Assembly: GCA_040514265.1 (NCBI GenBank) | Contig: JBEVCD010000020.1 | Coordinates: forward strand, 1-29,533 | Origin: WYZ-LMO2 sp040514265 | GTDB lineage: Archaea; Halobacteriota; Archaeoglobi; Archaeoglobales; Archaeoglobaceae | Direction: 5' to 3' | Length of the DNA: 29,533 bases | Part shown: positions 28,779 to 29,533 of the stretch, in pieces | Layout of the letters: every line of letters begins with the position of its first letter | Position numbering within the stretch: the stretch's first letter is position 1 | Program-made: the position numbers and the translations under genes | The notes under the pieces: model-generated | Database searches by the model: none | Told to the model about the DNA's origin: nothing | Seen by the model: only the letters and a program-made list of their open reading frames with translations

Positions 28779-28789
28779 AGTTAATAAAC
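28779..28789 (+). promoter_or_regulatory. TATA box of the thiolase gene
   Basis: AGTTAATAAAC is centred about 35 nt upstream of ATG 28819, leaving room for a short leader with the G-rich ribosome binding site GGTGGTGGG at 28810-28818. Confidence 0.45.
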
Positions 28790-28818
28790 GTTCGAGCTAG
28801 TTCTGTTCAGGTGGTGGG

Positions 28819-29533
28819 ATGAGGGAGGTATACCTCGTAGGCTTTCTCAGAACCCCGTTTTCGAGGAGTCGCCCGCGTCAGCCGGAGAGGGACGTCTTCC
28901 ACAAGATAAGGGGCGACGAACTGATGGCGATGGTCCTCGACAAGCTGCCCGAGAAGGTCGGGGTGAAGAAGAGCGACGTAGACCGAATACTGGTGGGATG
29001 CGCATTTCCGGTTTGGGAGAACTGGGCTTACGGCGGGAAGTCGCCGGCGCTGCTGGCTAAGTATCCGGTCGAAGTATCGACGACGCTCATGGACATGCAG
29101 TGCGCGTCCTCGATAATAACGACGATGTACGGTTACCTCGAAATAGCGACCGGACAGGCTGACGTCGTTATAGCCGGAGGCTACGAGCACATGACGAGGG
29201 TTCCGATGGGGGCTGAAAACCCGTACGTTTCGAGGAACGAGAAGCTCCTGAGCGAGGAATACAAGGAATACAGGATGGACGTGGGCTTCGTGATGGGTCT
29301 GACCGCTGAGGAGCTGTTCAAGGAGGCTAGTGAGAAGTTCGGGATGACGAAGCGCGACCTCGACGAGTGGGGCGTGAGGAGCCACAAGCTCGCAGCGAAA
29401 GCGCTCGAAGAAGGTTACTTCAAGGGTGAAATACTGCCCGTCGAGGCTCCGCAAGCTGACGGAAGCAAGATACTCGTAGACAGAGATCAGTCCATACGCC
29501 CAGACACGTCGCTCGAAGTTGTCGAGAAACTCC
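28819..29533 (+). CDS. Thiolase family acyl-CoA acetyltransferase (truncated by window end)
   Basis: The first 238 codons are present and the frame runs open off the end of the window. The start REVYLVGFLRTPFSRSR and the nucleophilic cysteine C95 in LMDMQCASSIITT identify a thiolase; VVIAGGYEHMTRVPMG and a long loop follow. The sequence looks more like FadA/acetyl-CoA acetyltransferase thiolases than the SCP-x-like thiolases of archaeal mevalonate synthesis, so beta-oxidation or acetoacetyl-CoA chemistry is the likely role. C-terminal His and Cys acid-base residues lie outside. The gene begins a new transcription unit. Confidence 0.9.
   Translation, partial: MREVYLVGFLRTPFSRSRPRQPERDVFHKIRGDELMAMVLDKLPEKVGVKKSDVDRILVGCAFPVWENWAYGGKSPALLAKYPVEVSTTLMDMQCASSIITTMYGYLEIATGQADVVIAGGYEHMTRVPMGAENPYVSRNEKLLSEEYKEYRMDVGFVMGLTAEELFKEASEKFGMTKRDLDEWGVRSHKLAAKALEEGYFKGEILPVEAPQADGSKILVDRDQSIRPDTSLEVVEKL

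Overview
The window is a gene-dense stretch of archaeal chromosome, most likely from a hyperthermophilic member of the Archaeoglobales (Archaeoglobus, Ferroglobus or Geoglobus). Seen in the sequence: ribosomal proteins S3Ae and L15e, a proteasome alpha subunit, SBDS, the exosome core Rrp4/Rrp41/Rrp42, RNase P Pop5 and TFE are all present, Arg is mostly AGG/AGA and Ile often ATA, and AT-rich TATA boxes sit about 24-29 nt upstream of start codons. The adjacent NADH-oxidase/CoA-disulfide-reductase-like gene and D-lactate dehydrogenase gene match the noxA-2/dld pair I recall from A. fulgidus. Assignment to the order is inference from memory, not from a search.

Layout. 1-325: decayed DDE transposase. 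363-4692: a triple DUF22 protein, a polysaccharide flippase, a DUF2148 Fe-S protein and a LysR regulator, mostly separate units. 4820-5385: a two-gene redox operon (glutaredoxin-like protein plus ferredoxin:thioredoxin-reductase-type catalytic subunit), then tRNA-Asn (GTT) at 5426-5498. 5511-6653: four small unknown genes, two per strand, fired from one shared AT-rich promoter element. 6619-9719 (minus): leuD-leuB-trm56-argD, an amino-acid operon with a tRNA methylase inside. 9748-10960 (minus): Nfu-type Fe-S scaffold, an unknown Cys-motif protein and a CCC1/VIT1 iron transporter, which looks like an iron operon; divergent from it are a small 2[4Fe-4S] ferredoxin and a PfkB kinase.

12124-19882 (plus): rps3ae-rpl15e, then a penicillin-acylase-type Ntn hydrolase, a small membrane protein, and the conserved RNA-processing/proteasome superoperon rnp2-psmA-sbds-rrp4-rrp41-rrp42 with start/stop overlaps throughout the second half. 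tfe converges on it. 20395-20690 is the most regulatory-looking gap: it holds a probable leaderless 28-codon membrane miniprotein gene and two perfect dyads upstream of serA.

20690-25433: serA, pyrF, pyrD, a Dus-like TIM-barrel protein and dapF (serine, pyrimidine and lysine/diaminopimelate metabolism). 25526-28685: NADH oxidase-like flavoprotein, D-lactate dehydrogenase, and a DUF429 gene whose start appears broken by one extra T. 28819 to the window end: a truncated thiolase, consistent with beta-oxidation or acetyl-CoA metabolism.

Most genes are ordinary housekeeping. The points most worth a second look are the miniprotein gene, the DUF429 start, the iron operon's unknown protein, the acylase inside the exosome superoperon, the duplicated promoter elements and the habit of convergent genes overlapping at their 3' ends. 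I found no CRISPR array, rRNA, intact mobile element or defence system. No gap exceeds 300 bases.
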